DNA of 64,000 nucleotides from the NCBI RefSeq assembly GCF_014621695.1, contig NZ_CP061281.1:2108001-2172000 (forward strand). The letters are read 5' to 3'. Position numbers and translations under genes: made by a program. Of the stretch, positions 1-8,915 are shown piece after piece; the first letter of the stretch is position 1, and each line of letters starts with the position of its first letter. The notes under the pieces were generated by a model. It was not told the origin of the DNA. It ran no database searches and saw nothing but the letters and a program-made list of their open reading frames with translations. This DNA comes from Streptomyces xanthii. GTDB lineage: Bacteria; Actinomycetota; Actinomycetes; Streptomycetales; Streptomycetaceae.

Positions 1-669
1 GGCGTGCTCGTGGCTCCAGGACAGACCGTCGTCGGCGAGGTCGAGGACCCACTCGGCGGACGGGGCACCTGGCGGGGTGTCGGTGGCGTGCAGGTGCAGT
101 GTGCGGCCGCCGTGGCGCAGCTCGTTGGCGTTGTCCTCCGGGAAGGACTGCGCGAAGCGCACGATCTCCAGCCACTCCTCGATCGTGTCGGCGGCCACCT
201 CCCGCGCCACGTCGTAGTCGGCCTGGGCGGCGATCGCCGCGTCGGCGCGGTGGATCACCGTCTCGTGGGTCATGCGGCGGGCCCAGAACCCGGCGTCCTG
301 CCGCCAGGCCCAGGTCCACACGGGCTGTTCGGGGCCGGCGGCGCGCAGGGTGGCGGCGAGGAGCTCCGCGCCCTCGGCGAGCCAGGCGTCGAGCGCGGCC
401 GGGTCCTCGCTGTCCGGCCCGGCGAAGTGCGGCACCTGCTCCTCGGGGACGTCCTCGCCCGCGCGGGTCCGTACGAGGGTCTCGGCCCAGCGGTGCGCGC
501 CGCCGACGTGCACGGCGAGTTCGCGCAGGCTCCAGTCGGGGCAGGTCGGGACGGTGGTGGTGAGATCGGCGCCGGTCAGGTGCTGTCTCAGCAGTCCGGT
601 CTGGGCCACGATCTCGGAGCAGTAGCGGTCGTGCGTGAGCGGGCTTCGGGGGTCTGTGTGGGTCGCCAT
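1..669 (-). CDS. Maleylpyruvate isomerase / mycothiol-dependent enzyme family protein, 3' end cut by window
   Basis: The frame opens at an ATG (complement of 667-669) and stays open to base 1, so the C-terminal end lies outside the window. The N-terminus has the DinB/MDMPI four-helix pattern: an early TGLLRQHL helix, then TVPTCPDWSLRELAVHVGGAHRW. The family's metal-binding His lies in the motif W-x(3)-E/D-L-x(2)-H, which matches here. Family members use mycothiol, the actinobacterial thiol, in isomerase or transferase reactions, but most Streptomyces paralogues have no assigned substrate. It starts 10 bases after the thiamine ABC ATPase stop on the same strand and may be the last gene of that transcript. 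The family call is firm; the substrate is unknown. Confidence 0.8.
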   Translation of the reverse strand, partial: MATHTDPRSPLTHDRYCSEIVAQTGLLRQHLTGADLTTTVPTCPDWSLRELAVHVGGAHRWAETLVRTRAGEDVPEEQVPHFAGPDSEDPAALDAWLAEGAELLAATLRAAGPEQPVWTWAWRQDAGFWARRMTHETVIHRADAAIAAQADYDVAREVAADTIEEWLEIVRFAQSFPEDNANELRHGGRTLHLHATDTPPGAPSAEWVLDLADDGLSWSHEHA

Positions 670-679
670 GATCCCGACC

Positions 680-1729
680 CTACGGAACGGGCCCCGCGCC
701 CAGCACCACGATTTCCTCGGCGTCGAAGGCGACGCCGACCTCGGCGCCCTGCCCGGGGGCCGAGCGCAGCCCGCAGGCAGCTTCCAGCCGGGGCGCGTCG
801 CCGGGCTGCAACTGGAGCGCGACATGGGTGCCGCGGAAGGTCCGGGCGGCCACGGTGCAGGTCAGCTGGGCGTCGGCGGCGTCGACCAGGCGTACCCCTG
901 TGGGACGTACGAGGATCTTCACCTGCCCCTGGGGGGAGCCGGCGGGCACCGGGACCTTGCCCCACGGGGTGTCGGCGGCGTCGCCGGACACGGAGACGGT
1001 CGCCTCGACGACATTGTCGAAGCCGAGGAAGCGGGCGACGAACTCGTCGGCGGGGCGCTGCCACACCTCCAGCGGGGTGCCGGACTGGGCGATGCGGCCG
1101 TCGCGCATGACGACGACCCGGTCGGCGAGCGCGAAGGCCTCGCCCTGGTCGTGGGTGACGGCGAGAACGGTGGTGCCCAACTCGCCGAACAGTTCGCGCA
1201 GTTCGACGACGAGGCGTTCGCGCAGGGAGCGGTCGAGCTGGCCGAGGGGCTCGTCGAGCATGAGCAGCCGGGGGCGCGGGGCCAGAGCTCGGGCGAGGGC
1301 GACGCGCTGCTGTTCGCCGCCGGAGAGCGCGGAGACGGCACGGCGCGCGGCGCCCGGCAGTCCGACGAGCTCCAGCAACTCCCCCACGCGCGCGGACTGT
1401 TCGGCGCGCGCCGCGCCGTGCATGCGCAGCCCGAACGCGACGTTGGCGCCCACGTCGCGCTGCGGGAACAGCTGGTGGTCCTGGAACATGAGGCCGACGC
1501 CCCGCTTGTGCGCGGGCACCCCCCGCTGGTCGCGCCCGCCGAGGACGATCCGGCCGCCGTCCAGCGGCTGGAGTCCGGCGACGGCGCGCAGCAGCGTCGA
1601 CTTGCCGCTGCCGCTCGGGCCGAGGACGCACACGATCTCGTGCTCGGCGACCTCCAGGTCCACCCGGTCGAGCACGGCGCGCCCGCCGAACCGTACGGTC
1701 GCCTCGTCCAGAGCCAGTAGGGCCGTCAT
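680..1729 (-). CDS. thiQ: Thiamine-type ABC transporter ATP-binding protein
   Basis: This is a 349-residue cytoplasmic ABC ATPase that powers uptake by the adjacent permease. Walker A (GPSGSGKST) is at about residues 37-45, the signature LSGGEQQR starts near 135, Walker B (LLMLDEP) is at about 155-161, and the H-loop (AVTHD) follows. About 100 residues after the nucleotide-binding domain look like a TOBE-type regulatory domain, so it is longer than Escherichia coli ThiQ and closer to iron/polyamine/2-aminoethylphosphonate importers. The start ATG shares one base with the permease stop (TGATG), which implies translational coupling. The thiamine assignment rests on the TPP riboswitch and the binding protein in the same operon. 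Confidence 0.85.
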   Translation of the reverse strand: MTALLALDEATVRFGGRAVLDRVDLEVAEHEIVCVLGPSGSGKSTLLRAVAGLQPLDGGRIVLGGRDQRGVPAHKRGVGLMFQDHQLFPQRDVGANVAFGLRMHGAARAEQSARVGELLELVGLPGAARRAVSALSGGEQQRVALARALAPRPRLLMLDEPLGQLDRSLRERLVVELRELFGELGTTVLAVTHDQGEAFALADRVVVMRDGRIAQSGTPLEVWQRPADEFVARFLGFDNVVEATVSVSGDAADTPWGKVPVPAGSPQGQVKILVRPTGVRLVDAADAQLTCTVAARTFRGTHVALQLQPGDAPRLEAACGLRSAPGQGAEVGVAFDAEEIVVLGAGPVP

Positions 1730-3489
1730 CAGAACTCCCCCGTCTGGGCCCGAGCGGGCCGGATGCGTTCGAGCAGCAGGAGGCAGACGGCGCAGACGAC
1801 CATGAGGACGGTCGACAGGGCCATCGCCTGCCCGTAGTTGAGGTCGCCGGCGCGGCCGAGGAGCCGGGCCACGGCCACCGGCAGCGTCGGGTTGTCGGGC
1901 CGCGCGATGAACACGGTGGCGCCGAACTCGCCCAGCGACACGGCGAAGGCGAATCCGGCGGCGATCAGGAGCGCCCGGCGCACCATCGGCAGGTCGACCT
2001 CGCGCCAGGCCCGCAGCGGCGAGGCCCCGAGCACGGCGGCGGCCTCGCGCAGCCGCCCGTCGACCGCGCGGAGCACCGGCAGCATGGTGCGCACGACGAA
2101 GGGCACGCCGACCAGCGCCTGGGCGAGCGGCACGAGCCACCAGGACTGGCGCAGGTCGAGCGGCGGTTCGTCGAGGGTGATGAGGAAGCCGAAGCCGACG
2201 GTCACGGCGGAGACGCCGAGCGGCAGCATCAGCAGGGCGTCGAACCCGCGGACCAGGCGTCCCGCCCGCCGGGTGAGGGCGGCAGCGGCGAGTCCGCCGA
2301 TCACCAGGGCGACGGCGGTGGCGGCGAGGGCGTAACGCAGCGAGTTCCAGACGGCCTCGATGGGCGGCACGAGGAAGGTGCCGCCGTCGGCGTCGCCGAG
2401 CGCGCGGTAGTACGCGAAGCCGAAGCCGCCGGGGGCCTGCAGGGAGCGCTGGACCAGGACGCCGAGCGGCAGCAGGATCAGCACGGCGACGGTGGCGAGG
2501 ACGAGGGCGAGCAGGGCGCGCTGGCCGGCGCCGCGCGGCGGGCGCGCGGTGTGCGCGGCGTCGACGAGCCGCAGGGCGCTCTCCCGGCGCCGCACGGTCC
2601 AGGCGTGCACGAGCAGGATGAGCCCGACGGCCGCGAACTGCACGATGGTCAGCACGGCGGCGGTCGACAGGTCGAAGATCTGCGCGGTCTGCCGGTAGAT
2701 CTCCACCTCCAGCGTGGAGAATCCCGGGCCGCCGAGGATCTGGACGACACCGAACGACGTGAAGGTGAAGAGGAAGACCATCAGGGCCGCGGCGGCGACG
2801 GCGGGCCCGAGCGCGGGCAGCGTCACCTTGCGCCAGGCGGCGAGGCGGGAGGCGCCGAGCATCCGCGCGGCCTCCTCCTGGCGCGGGTCGAGCTGCGCCC
2901 ACAGGCCGCCGACGGTCCGTACGACGACGGCGTAGTTGAAGAAGACGTGCGCGAGCAGGATGGCCCACACGGTGGTGTCGAGCCGGACGCCCCACAGATC
3001 GTCGAGGAGTCCGCCGCGGCCGACGACCGCGAGGAAGGCGGTGCCGACGACGACGGTGGGCAGCACGAACGGCACGGTGACGGCGGCCCGCAGCACCTGC
3101 TTGCCGGGGAAGTCGAGCCGGGCGAAGACGTAGGCGCCGGGCAGGGCGATCAGCAGGGTCAGCGCGGTGGAGGCGAGCGCCTGCCACACGGTGAACCACA
3201 GGACGTGCCGGACGTCCGCCTCCCCGAGCACGTCGAGGATCCGGCCGAGGCGCCAGACCCCGTCGGCGTGCAGACCGCGCTCGACGATCGCGGCGACGGG
3301 GTAGGCGAAGAAGAGCCCGAAGAACACGGCGGGCACGGCCATGAGACCGAGCCGCGCCGCGCTCCCCGTACGGAGCCGGCGCGGCCGGTTCGCGGCCTCG
3401 GCCTTGTCCGTGACCCCGGTCTTGTCCGTGGCCCCGGTCTTGTCCGTGGCCCCGGTCTTGTCCGTGACCTCGGCCTTGTCCTGGGTCAC
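1729..3489 (-). CDS. thiP: Thiamine ABC transporter permease, fused two-domain
   Basis: This is a 586-residue inner-membrane permease with two tandem binding-protein-dependent transport domains (each with the EAA-type loop, e.g. EEAARMLGASRLAAWRKVTLP and REAAAVLGASPLRAWREVDLP) and about 12 membrane segments. That is the usual ThiP architecture. The GTG start overlaps the binding-protein stop by four bases (GTGA). Before the first membrane segment (starting near MAVPAVFFGLFFAYP) is a hydrophilic cytoplasmic tail made of five hexads of the form TDKTGA, encoded by 18-bp direct repeats at about 3403-3474. That tail is not part of the family fold. A later start would remove it, but no better ribosome site is evident, and the GTGA coupling favours the start given. 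Confidence 0.85.
   Translation of the reverse strand: MTQDKAEVTDKTGATDKTGATDKTGVTDKAEAANRPRRLRTGSAARLGLMAVPAVFFGLFFAYPVAAIVERGLHADGVWRLGRILDVLGEADVRHVLWFTVWQALASTALTLLIALPGAYVFARLDFPGKQVLRAAVTVPFVLPTVVVGTAFLAVVGRGGLLDDLWGVRLDTTVWAILLAHVFFNYAVVVRTVGGLWAQLDPRQEEAARMLGASRLAAWRKVTLPALGPAVAAAALMVFLFTFTSFGVVQILGGPGFSTLEVEIYRQTAQIFDLSTAAVLTIVQFAAVGLILLVHAWTVRRRESALRLVDAAHTARPPRGAGQRALLALVLATVAVLILLPLGVLVQRSLQAPGGFGFAYYRALGDADGGTFLVPPIEAVWNSLRYALAATAVALVIGGLAAAALTRRAGRLVRGFDALLMLPLGVSAVTVGFGFLITLDEPPLDLRQSWWLVPLAQALVGVPFVVRTMLPVLRAVDGRLREAAAVLGASPLRAWREVDLPMVRRALLIAAGFAFAVSLGEFGATVFIARPDNPTLPVAVARLLGRAGDLNYGQAMALSTVLMVVCAVCLLLLERIRPARAQTGEF
3403..3474 (-). repeat. Four 18-bp direct repeats in the thiP 5' coding region
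   Basis: The plus-strand unit cttgtccgtggccccggt occurs at 3421-3438 and 3439-3456, with one- to few-base variants at 3403-3420 and 3457-3474. The unit is a multiple of three, so it encodes an in-frame hexapeptide (TDKTGA or TDKTGV) repeated in the permease N-terminal tail. It is a candidate copy-number-variable coding repeat. Confidence 0.9.
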
Positions 3490-4571
3490 TTCCTGACGAG
3501 CGACGTCCACGTCTTGACCCACTCGTCGCGGTGGTCCGCGATGTTCCGCGGGCTCATGGTGTGCGGCTTGTCGATCTCGACCGCGTACTTGGTGTAGTCG
3601 GCGGGCGCGACGGCGTTCTTCGCCACCGGGTCGACGAACATGTTGAGCGGCATGTCCTCCTGGAACTGCTTGGAGATCAGGAAGTCGAGGAAGGCCTTGC
3701 CGCCCTTCTCGTTCTTCGCCCCGTCGAGCAGGCCGGCGAACTCGATCTGCCGGAAGCAGGTGCCGGTCGCGACGCCGACGGGCGAGGTCTTGGGCTGCGG
3801 GTCGGAGTAGATCGCCTCGGCGGGCGGGGATGACGCGTAGGAGACGACGAGCGGGCGGTCGCCGCCGGCCTTCTTGCCGCCGGCGCTGCCGGAGAACTCC
3901 TCGTTGTACGCCTGGTCCCAGCCGCTGACGACCTTCACGCCGTTGGCGTTCAGCTTCTTCCAGTAGGACTGCCAGCCGTCGTCGCCGTACTGGGCAGCGC
4001 TGCCGAGCAGGAAGCCGAGGCCCGGCGAGGACGTCGCCGCGTCCTCGGTGACCAGCAGGTTCTTGTACGCGGGCTTGGCCAGGTCGGCGAAGGAGGCCGG
4101 CGGCGTCAGCTTGTGGTCGGCGAAGTACTTCTTGTCGTAGTTGACGCAGATGTCGCCGGTGTCGACGGGCGTGACGCGGTTCTTGCCCTTGTCGAGGCGG
4201 TACTGGTCCGGGACCTGGTCGATGCCCTTGGCCTCGTAGGAGGTGAACAGTCCGTTGTCGAGGGCGCGGGACAGCAGGGTGTTGTCGACGCCGAAGAACA
4301 CGTCGCCGACGGGGTTGCCCTTGGACAGGATCGCCTTGTTGACGGCCTGGCCGGCGTCGCCGTCCTCGACGACCTTCACCTTGTAGCCGGACTTCTTCTC
4401 GAAGTCCTTGAGCACGTTCTTGGAGACGGCCCACGAGTCGTGGCTGACCAGGGTGACCGTCTTGGACTCCGCGGCGTCCCCGCCGCCCGAGGACGACGAG
4501 CCGCACGCGGACAGCGTGACGAGCCCGAGGCCCACGGCCGCGGCCAGGTACGCCTTCTTGTTCTTGCTCAC
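3486..4571 (-). CDS. thiB: Thiamine-binding lipoprotein of ABC transporter
   Basis: This is a 361-residue extracellular substrate-binding protein. It starts with a lysine-rich n-region, a hydrophobic stretch and the lipobox LSAC with the acylated Cys at residue 23, followed by a Ser/Gly linker. The mature part follows the TbpA/ThiB family pattern: VTLVSHDSWAVSK, GDVFFGVDNTLLSRAL, VTPVDTGDICVNYD and the late LVVSYASSPPAEA block. It is translated from a GTG with the strong ribosome site AGGAGG upstream. The stop overlaps the thiP start by four bases. Its leader carries a TPP riboswitch, so expression is expected to fall when thiamine pyrophosphate is plentiful. The substrate call combines the protein family with the riboswitch. 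Confidence 0.9.
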   Translation of the reverse strand: MSKNKKAYLAAAVGLGLVTLSACGSSSSGGGDAAESKTVTLVSHDSWAVSKNVLKDFEKKSGYKVKVVEDGDAGQAVNKAILSKGNPVGDVFFGVDNTLLSRALDNGLFTSYEAKGIDQVPDQYRLDKGKNRVTPVDTGDICVNYDKKYFADHKLTPPASFADLAKPAYKNLLVTEDAATSSPGLGFLLGSAAQYGDDGWQSYWKKLNANGVKVVSGWDQAYNEEFSGSAGGKKAGGDRPLVVSYASSPPAEAIYSDPQPKTSPVGVATGTCFRQIEFAGLLDGAKNEKGGKAFLDFLISKQFQEDMPLNMFVDPVAKNAVAPADYTKYAVEIDKPHTMSPRNIADHRDEWVKTWTSLVRK

Positions 4572-4607
4572 TGGTTTTCCTCCTGGGGGTGACCAGGAAG
4601 AGACGCG

Positions 4608-4643
4608 GCCCTGCCCGGGGCCACGCGGGGCTCCGGGCAGGGC
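4608..4643 (-). terminator. GC-rich hairpin between TPP aptamer and thiB start
   Basis: Arms 4608-4618 (gccctgcccgg) and 4633-4643 (ccgggcagggc) form a perfect 11-bp stem with a 14-base loop. It lies between the riboswitch aptamer and the thiB start, so it is a natural candidate for the expression platform (attenuator). There is no T-tract, so a structural role in translation control is also possible. A smaller CCTGG/CCAGG stem directly precedes the ribosome site. Confidence 0.6.
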
Positions 4644-4662
4644 GCAACAGCTTGAGTGGTGA

Positions 4663-4750
4663 CCGAACTTCCTACCCAGAATGACCTGGGCAAGGTTCAG
4701 AGGGTCTGCGGCTCTGCCGCACTCTCAGCGCTGTGGCGCTCCCCTGTCGG
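4663..4750 (-). promoter_or_regulatory. TPP riboswitch (THI box)
   Basis: Read on the minus strand, the leader shows the conserved thiamine-box pieces in order: ACAGGGGAGC, GCTGAGAGTG (CTGAGA core complementary to 4723-4728), then GACCCTCTGAACCT and CAGGTCATTCTGGGTAGGAAG-like 3' arms. These are the P1/P2/P3/P4/P5 landmarks of the TPP aptamer. It lies about 90 bases upstream of thiB and explains regulation of the whole thiBPQ operon. Confidence 0.93.
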
Positions 4751-4779
4751 AATATGAAGATGTGGTACTGGGGGCAAGG

Positions 4780-5886
4780 CTACCGCTCGGTGGCGGCGAG
4801 CTGTCCACACGCCCCGTCGATCTCCTGGCCACGGGTGTCCCGGATGGTGACGGGGACGCCGTGCGCGGCGATGGCCTCGACGAACGCCTTCTCGTCCTCG
4901 GGACGCGACGCGGTCCACTTGGAGCCCGGGGTCGGGTTCAGCGGGATGAGGTTGACGTGCACGGGCTTGCCGCGGAGCAGGCGCCCCAGCCGGTCACCGC
5001 GCCAGGCCTGGTCGTTGATGTCCCGGATGAGCGCGTACTCGATGGACAGCCGGCGCCCGGACTTGGCCGCGTACTCCCACCCGGCGTCGAGGACCTCGCG
5101 CACCTTCCACCGCGTGTTGACGGGCACGAGGGTGTCGCGCAGCTCGTCGTCAGGGGCGTGCAGCGAGATGGCCAGCCGGCACTTGAAGCCTTCATCGGCG
5201 AACCGGTGAATGGCCGGGACCAGGCCGACCGTCGACACGGTGATCCCGCGCTGGCTGAGCCCGAGCCCGTCCGGCTCGGGGTCGGTGAGGGCGCGGATGG
5301 CGCCGACGACCCGCTTGTAGTTGGCGAGCGGCTCGCCCATCCCCATGAACACGATGTTGCTGAGCCGCGCGGGCCCGCCGGGGATCTCCCCGTCCCGCAG
5401 GGCCCGCATCCCGTCGACGATCTGGTGCACGATCTCACCGGTCGACAGGTTCCGGTCCAGCCCGGCCTGCCCGGTCGCGCAGAACGGGCAGTTCATCCCG
5501 CACCCGGCCTGCGACGAGATACACATCGTCACCCGGTCCGGGTACCGCATGAGCACGGACTCGACGAGCGTCCCGTCGAACAGCCGCCACAGGGTCTTGC
5601 GGGTGGTGTCCTGGTCGGTCGACAGATGCCGCACGACGGTCATCAGCTCGGGCAGCAGCGCCTCGCGCAGCTTCTCGCGCGACCCGGCGGGAATGTCGGT
5701 CCACTCCGCGGGGTCGTGCGCGTACCGCGCGAAGTAGTGCGTCGACAGCTGCTTGGCGCGGAACGGCTTCTCACCGATCGCGGCGACGGCTTCCTTCCGC
5801 TCGGCGGGCGAGAGGTCGGCAAGGTGCCGCGGCGGCTTCTTGGCTCCGCGGGGGGCGACGAATGTGAGTTCTCCGGGCTTAGGCAT
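4780..5886 (-). CDS. rlmN: Dual-specificity 23S rRNA/tRNA adenine-C2 methyltransferase RlmN
   Basis: This radical-SAM enzyme of 368 residues methylates C2 of A2503 in 23S rRNA and A37 of some tRNAs. The radical-SAM cluster motif CxxxCxxC is at Cys129/133/136 (CGMNCPFC). The methyl-carrying and resolving cysteines are present at Cys122 and Cys360 (in GACGQLA near the C-terminus), and FMGMGEP is the SAM-binding GGE-like motif. The length is typical. It lies downstream of cdsA on the same strand in the usual Streptomyces order frr-cdsA-rlmN. Confidence 0.97.
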   Translation of the reverse strand: MPKPGELTFVAPRGAKKPPRHLADLSPAERKEAVAAIGEKPFRAKQLSTHYFARYAHDPAEWTDIPAGSREKLREALLPELMTVVRHLSTDQDTTRKTLWRLFDGTLVESVLMRYPDRVTMCISSQAGCGMNCPFCATGQAGLDRNLSTGEIVHQIVDGMRALRDGEIPGGPARLSNIVFMGMGEPLANYKRVVGAIRALTDPEPDGLGLSQRGITVSTVGLVPAIHRFADEGFKCRLAISLHAPDDELRDTLVPVNTRWKVREVLDAGWEYAAKSGRRLSIEYALIRDINDQAWRGDRLGRLLRGKPVHVNLIPLNPTPGSKWTASRPEDEKAFVEAIAAHGVPVTIRDTRGQEIDGACGQLAATER

Positions 5887-5965
5887 GGCTGTACCAGTGT
5901 CGCAGACAAACGAGGACGGGCCCGCCGCCCTGTGGACAACGGACCCGCACCGGGAAAAACGCAGG

Positions 5966-7231
5966 TCAGCCGGACCCGACGAACAGCACCAGCAGCAGCC
6001 ACACCACCGGCGCCGTCGGCAGCAGGGAGTCCAGGCGGTCCATGATGCCCCCGTGCCCGGGGAGCAGGGTGCCCATGTCCTTGATGCCGAGGTCGCGCTT
6101 GATCATGGACTCGCCGAGGTCGCCGAGCGTCGCGGACGCGGCGACGCAGACGCCGAGGACCAGGCCCTGCCACCACGTGCCGTCGTCCACCAGGAACTGC
6201 ATGCACAGCACGCCCGCCACCATCGCGAACAGCACCGCGCCGAACAGGCCCTCGCGGGTCTTGCCGGGGCTGATGCGCGGGGCGAGCTTGTGCTTGCCGA
6301 AGCGCCAGCCGATCGCGTACGCGCCGGTGTCGCTGACGACGGTGAGGATCAGGAACGTGAGGACGCGCCAGGCGCCGTCGTCCGCGGTGAGCATCATCGC
6401 CACGAACGTCGCGAGGAACGGCACGTAGAACGCGGCGAAGACGCCCGCGGTGACGTCCTTGAGGTAGCCCTCGGGCGGCTCGGTCATCCGCCAGACCAGG
6501 ACGGCGAGCGCGGTCAGCGCCATCGCCACCCAGGCGCCCTCGGCCCCGCGCACGTACCCGGCGACGACCATGGCCGCGCCGCCCACGGCGAGCGGCACCA
6601 GCGGCGCCTTGATGCTCTTGCGCTCCTGGAGGCGGGAGGTGAGCTCCCACAGGCCGACGACGACGGCGACCGCTATCACGCCGACGAACACGGCCTTGAC
6701 GACGAACAGCGACGCGATGATCACCGCGCCGAGCCCGACGCCGACCCCTATGGCCGATCCGAGGTCACGGCCCGCGCTCTTCTTCGGCTTCGGGGCCGGC
6801 GAGGGCTCCGGAGCGTCGGGGGCGGGCTGCGGGGTTGCGCCGGTCATGGGCTCCTGCGGCGTCTCGTCGCGGAACAGAGGGCCGCTCGGGCGAGCGGCCC
6901 CCCGGTCGTCCTGGCCACCGCCCTCTGGGAAAGCACCAGAGGGCACGTCAGGCATATCGGGCACGATGGGCATGGGCCGAGTCTCGCCAACCGCGTGCGG
7001 TTCGTACGCGGGACCCGCCGGAGCGTGCCCCGGCTCGTACGAGGGGCCGTACGCGGGGTCGTACGAGGGGACCGCGCCGTACGCGGCCCCCTGGTCGTAC
7101 CCCTGGCCCTGCCCGTGGCCGGGCGCCTGGCCGAAGCCGGGCTCCTGGCCGTACGAGGCGGAGGCACCCTCGCCGTAAGGGGAGCCCCGGTGTACGGGCC
7201 CGGTCGGCGCACCCCAGGAAGAGTCGTTCAC
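5966..7231 (-). CDS. cdsA: Phosphatidate cytidylyltransferase with disordered N-terminal extension
   Basis: This integral membrane enzyme makes CDP-diacylglycerol from phosphatidic acid and CTP, the branch point for phospholipids. The CDS signature is intact near the C-terminus ([20 protein letters not shown], then GIMDRLDS), and about eight membrane segments precede it. The GTG start at 7231 gives 421 residues. The first roughly 145 residues are rich in Gly, Pro, Tyr and Ala (repeated YGxGP, GYDQG and SYEPG motifs) and look cytoplasmic and disordered. Enterobacterial CdsA lacks such a tail. It starts 32 bases after frr, so it is probably co-transcribed with frr and pyrH. Confidence 0.95.
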   Translation of the reverse strand: MNDSSWGAPTGPVHRGSPYGEGASASYGQEPGFGQAPGHGQGQGYDQGAAYGAVPSYDPAYGPSYEPGHAPAGPAYEPHAVGETRPMPIVPDMPDVPSGAFPEGGGQDDRGAARPSGPLFRDETPQEPMTGATPQPAPDAPEPSPAPKPKKSAGRDLGSAIGVGVGLGAVIIASLFVVKAVFVGVIAVAVVVGLWELTSRLQERKSIKAPLVPLAVGGAAMVVAGYVRGAEGAWVAMALTALAVLVWRMTEPPEGYLKDVTAGVFAAFYVPFLATFVAMMLTADDGAWRVLTFLILTVVSDTGAYAIGWRFGKHKLAPRISPGKTREGLFGAVLFAMVAGVLCMQFLVDDGTWWQGLVLGVCVAASATLGDLGESMIKRDLGIKDMGTLLPGHGGIMDRLDSLLPTAPVVWLLLVLFVGSG

Positions 7232-7263
7232 GGATTCCTCGAACCTCGATGTTCCGCGCTCGC

Positions 7264-7821
7264 TCAGACTTCGAGCAGCTCGGCTTCCTTGTGCTTGAGC
7301 AGCTCGTCGACCTGGGCCACGTACTTGGCGGTGGTGTCGTCGAGCTCCTTCTCCGCGCGACGGCCCTCGTCCTCGCCGACCTCGCCGTCCTTGACGGCCT
7401 TGTCGATGGCGTCCTTGGCCTTGCGGCGCACGGAGCGGATGGAGACCTTGCTGTCCTCCGCCTTGGTCTTGGCGACCTTGATGTAGTCGCGGCGGCGCTC
7501 CTCGGTCAGCTCCGGGAACGTCACACGGATGATGCTGCCGTCGTTGCTCGGGTTGACGCCGAGGTCCGAGTCGCGGATCGCCTGCTCGATGTTGCGCAGG
7601 GCGCTCTTGTCGAACGGGGTCACCACGGCCATCCGCGGCTCCGGCACCGAGAACGAGGCCAGCTGGTTGATCGGCGTCAGCGCGCCGTAGTAGTCGGCCA
7701 CGATCTTGTTGAACATCGCCGGGTGCGCACGGCCGGTGCGGATCGCGGCGAAGTCCTCCTTGGCGACCACGACGGCCTTCTCCATCTTCTCCTCGGCCTC
7801 GAGGAGGGTCTCTTCGATCAC
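7264..7821 (-). CDS. frr: Ribosome recycling factor
   Basis: This 185-residue cytoplasmic factor splits the post-termination ribosome together with EF-G. The family pattern runs from [16 protein letters not shown] through [21 protein letters not shown] and the C-terminal [20 protein letters not shown]. The frame is open further upstream to 7950, but homology and a ribosome site (AGGAG six bases before GTG 7821) place the start here; a GTG one codon earlier (7824) is the alternative. It sits between pyrH and cdsA. Confidence 0.96.
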   Translation of the reverse strand: MIEETLLEAEEKMEKAVVVAKEDFAAIRTGRAHPAMFNKIVADYYGALTPINQLASFSVPEPRMAVVTPFDKSALRNIEQAIRDSDLGVNPSNDGSIIRVTFPELTEERRRDYIKVAKTKAEDSKVSIRSVRRKAKDAIDKAVKDGEVGEDEGRRAEKELDDTTAKYVAQVDELLKHKEAELLEV

Positions 7822-7977
7822 CACTTGCTCCTGCGTGTCTTGAGTGAGGCCCGGCGTGCACGAGGGCGGCCGGCTGCGTCGTGTGTCTTCGGTCCTGCGA
7901 TCCTGCGGTCGTCGCACCAGACGGTGTCCGACCGGCAGGCCATTGTCCATCCCTCGCGGGACGCACGGGGGACGGGG

Positions 7978-8745
7978 TCAGGCGCGCGTGCCCTGCTCGC
8001 CCACGAGCGTCCCGATCTTCTCACCCTTGACGGCGCGGGCGATATTGCCCGTGGCGAGGAGCTCGAAGACGAGGATCGGGAGCTTGTTGTCCCGGCACAG
8101 GGTGATCGCGGTCATGTCGGCGACCTTGAGGTCCCGGGTGATGACCTCGCCGTAGCTGAGCGCGTCGAACTTCACGGCCGTGGGGTTGGTCTTCGGGTCG
8201 GAGTCGTAGACCCCGTCCACGCCGTTCTTGCCCATGAGCAGCGCCTCGGCGTCGATCTCCAGGGCGCGCTGCGCGGCGGTGGTGTCGGTGGAGAAGTACG
8301 GCATGCCCATGCCCGCGCCGAAGATGACGACACGGCCCTTCTCCAGGTGGCGCACGGCGCGCAGCGGGATGTACGGCTCGGCGACCTGGCCCATGGTGAT
8401 GGCGGTCTGGACCCGGCTGTCGATGCCTTCCTTCTCCAGGAAGTCCTGGAGGGCGAGGCAGTTCATGACGGTGCCGAGCATGCCCATGTAGTCGGAGCGC
8501 GCCCGGTCCATGCCGCGCTGCTGGAGCTCGGCGCCGCGGAAGAAGTTGCCGCCGCCGATGACGACGGCGATCTGTGCCCCGTCGCGGACGACGGCCGCGA
8601 TCTCACGGGCGATGGCGTGCACCACGTCGGGGTCGACTCCCAGACCCCCGCCCCCGGCGAACGCCTCGCCGGAAAGCTTCAGCAGAAAGCGCCCCGCGCC
8701 TTTGCCGTCGTCGCTGTTGTCCTTGTCGGCCTGGGTGGTGGTCAT
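7978..8745 (-). CDS. pyrH: UMP kinase
   Basis: This 255-residue hexameric cytoplasmic kinase makes UDP from UMP. It has the amino-acid-kinase fold: [10 protein letters not shown] nucleotide motif, [10 protein letters not shown], and the DADALL-like [20 protein letters not shown] chose ATG 8745 over an upstream in-frame start at 8775 because AGAGGCGA sits just before it and the family begins near here. The gene is in the rpsB-tsf-pyrH-frr order found across bacteria. Confidence 0.96.
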   Translation of the reverse strand: MTTTQADKDNSDDGKGAGRFLLKLSGEAFAGGGGLGVDPDVVHAIAREIAAVVRDGAQIAVVIGGGNFFRGAELQQRGMDRARSDYMGMLGTVMNCLALQDFLEKEGIDSRVQTAITMGQVAEPYIPLRAVRHLEKGRVVIFGAGMGMPYFSTDTTAAQRALEIDAEALLMGKNGVDGVYDSDPKTNPTAVKFDALSYGEVITRDLKVADMTAITLCRDNKLPILVFELLATGNIARAVKGEKIGTLVGEQGTRA

Positions 8746-8780
8746 GGAATCTCGCCTCTTCTGCTTGGCACACATACGAA

Positions 8781-8832
8781 GGAGGCCACTGCCGATGGGG
8801 TGGTTCGCATCCCATGCGCGGCAATGGCCTCC
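8781..8832 (-). terminator. Hairpin between tsf and pyrH
   Basis: Arms 8781-8794 and 8819-8832 pair over 14 bases; the single mismatch on DNA becomes a G-U pair in the minus-strand RNA. The loop is 24 bases. It is likely a terminator or attenuator separating rpsB-tsf from pyrH-frr-cdsA. Confidence 0.7.
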
Positions 8833-8915
8833 TCGTCACATCTGCGGTCGTCCGGCGCGTGCCCGGACGACTGCTGTCGACCCTAGCGGGGTCTCCCGTC
8901 GGGCGGGGTCCGGAC

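Noticed and set aside
7822..7950. N-terminal extension of frr
   Set aside because: The extra residues lack homology, and a good ribosome site precedes GTG 7821.
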